The notes beneath the pieces were generated by a model. The model ran no database searches. It was not told the origin of the DNA and saw only the letters and a program-made list of their open reading frames with translations. Below are positions 5,249-6,476 of a DNA stretch of 6,476 bases, in pieces (within the stretch, counting starts at the first letter, position 1; each line of letters starts with the position of its first letter). The stretch is taken from NCBI GenBank assembly GCA_012842105.1, contig DUTL01000337.1:1-6476 (forward strand), in the 5' to 3' direction. The position numbers were made by a program, and so were the translations under genes. The DNA is from Candidatus Fermentithermobacillaceae bacterium (GTDB taxonomy: Bacteria > Bacillota > Sulfobacillia > Fermentithermobacillales > Fermentithermobacillaceae).

Positions 5249-6476
5249 TTCCCGGAACTTAGCGCAGTACAATTGTGCCAAGACATAAGCACACTCTCGT
5301 GCCCGGGCAAAGACCACGGAGGATTCCTTCCTTCAGTTCCGTATGAAGGCTCTGAAAGGACCGTCCGTAGATACCTTAGCACCATCCGGCCCCGGCGCGA
5401 ACGAGTGTATCGCCCGGTTGAAACCCTTCCCGGTGAACAAGCGCAAGCAGACTGGGGGCATCTGGGTTTCATCAATGCCAACGGGAAACGTCAGCACTTG
5501 TATGCTTTCTCTTTCGTGCTCAGTTACTCACGTATCCGGTATGTCCAGTTTACCACACGACAGGATACGTTGACATTTCTTCACTGCCTTCAAAATGCCC
5601 TTGAATACGTTGGCGGTGTTCCCCAGGTGATTCTGTTCGACAATGCCAAAACCGTGGTATCCGAGCGAGTAGGGTCGGTGATTCAGTTCAACAGGGATCT
5701 TATGCGATTTGCTTTGCAGTATGGGTTTAAACCAGATGCTTGCTGGGTGTACGACCCTGAATCCAAGGGCAAGGTAGAAAGCACTGTAAAATACGTACGG
5801 AATAACTTCTTTTATGGGCGCTTCGTCATAGATCTTGAAACCTTAAACAGCGAAGGCCTTCAATGGTGTGATGAAGTGGCCAACGAGAAGATACATGGGA
5901 CCACCGGTGAAGTTCCTTCAGATCGCCTGGCAGAAGAAAGACACGCACTGCTTTCGCTTCCTGTACATCGTGAGGCACTGTTTACCCAGGTTACCAGGAA
6001 TATTCGAAAAGACCGCACCTTCCCCTTTGAAACCAATCACTACGTTGTTCCAGGCGAATATGCAAGAAAGAAAGCCATTGTCCACGTCTACCCAAAACAA
6101 TTGGAGGTCTACGTAGGGGATAGCCGGATTGCTGTTCACGAACGATGTTTTGAAAGAGGCCAGTTAATTTGCGGCGAAGGCCTCATCGATGACAGGCCGT
6201 ATGAAAAGCGAAGGAGAAAAGACGCACTTCAGGTTGAGTTTGAGGCTTTAGGGTCAGTAGCACCGGCATATCTCAAAGGGCTTGCCCGCAGCCGGCAAGG
6301 AAAGCTGAGGGAACAGGCTCGGCAAATACTTAAACTGGCCGAAAAGTATGGACAAGAACCGGTACATGCTGCTATGTCTCGTGCAGACAGTTTCAATTGC
6401 TACAGTTACTCTGCAGTAAAACGCATAGTCGAGACCCAATTGGTAAATCCTGATGCTCTCCCTGATGAGCCATGCC
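5249..6476 (+). pseudogene. istA: IS21-family transposase IstA, 5' decayed, running off the window edge
   Basis: A continuous frame of about 409 codons is open from after a stop at 5246-5248 to the end of the window. It begins FPELSAVQLCQDI, then YEGSERTVRRYLSTIRP and PGEQAQADWG, typical of the segment just before the IstA catalytic core. The DDE triad is visible: D68 in ADWG (5450), D131 in LFDNAKTVV (5639) and E177 in KGKVESTVKY (5777). The downstream PFETNHYVVPGEYARKKAIV region is the usual IstA C-terminal beta-barrel. IstA normally has ~110 residues with a helix-turn-helix before DWG; here only 67 codons remain, with no ATG or ribosome site ahead of them, and the upstream DNA has stops in all relevant frames. 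The N-terminus therefore looks deleted or frameshifted and the gene is probably inactive. IstB, if present, would lie beyond the edge. Confidence 0.85.

Noticed and set aside
1..6476. CRISPR array, tRNA or rRNA genes
   Set aside because: No regularly spaced identical repeats with unique spacers, no tRNA cloverleaf with TTCRANNC arm, and no recognisable rRNA segments were seen on either strand.

Overview
The window looks like an accessory region of a Bacillota (Firmicutes) genome, probably a Clostridia-type organism. I infer this from the near-perfect Shine-Dalgarno sequences, a TTG start codon, a sigma-A-like promoter, and IS21 and IS66 remnants. No taxonomic marker gene is present, so this is a moderate-confidence guess.

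Layout. Positions 1-75 hold imperfect ~19-bp direct repeats that resemble the right end of an IS21-family element. Positions 231-1073 (minus strand) carry the C-terminal half of a MATE-family multidrug exporter that has lost its N-terminal half. It runs directly into a remnant of an IS66-family element (about 1012-1309, plus strand), which keeps only the transposase C-terminus and the right terminal repeat. Positions 1310-1775 contain no convincing gene but do contain a good promoter. A compact four-gene plus-strand operon follows (1776-4966). The window ends in an IS21-family istA (5249 to the edge) with an intact DDE core and a decayed N-terminus.

The operon is the main interest. It encodes a 17-residue peptide (MRKPRVIKVATTGHGNN) behind a perfect Shine-Dalgarno. 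Next is a 456-aa radical SAM/SPASM enzyme with a PqqD-like RiPP recognition element fused to its N-terminus. Then come an ABC-2 type ATPase, translated from a TTG inside the end of the radical SAM gene, and an ABC-2 permease coupled by an ATGA overlap. The natural reading is a minimal RiPP pathway: the fused RRE binds the tiny precursor, the radical SAM/SPASM domains install a modification, and the ABC transporter exports the product or protects the host. The precursor lacks Cys, Trp, Phe and Tyr, which rules out thioether (sactipeptide/ranthipeptide) chemistry on this peptide. Its His-Gly-Asn stretch fits an aromatic-X-Asn cyclophane motif, but that is inference.

The operon shows plausible expression tuning. 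The peptide has a perfect ribosome site, whereas the radical SAM gene has a weak one that sits in the 3' arm of a perfect 8-bp inverted repeat. Flanking IS21-like ends and gene debris suggest the operon lies in a mobile or frequently rearranged segment.
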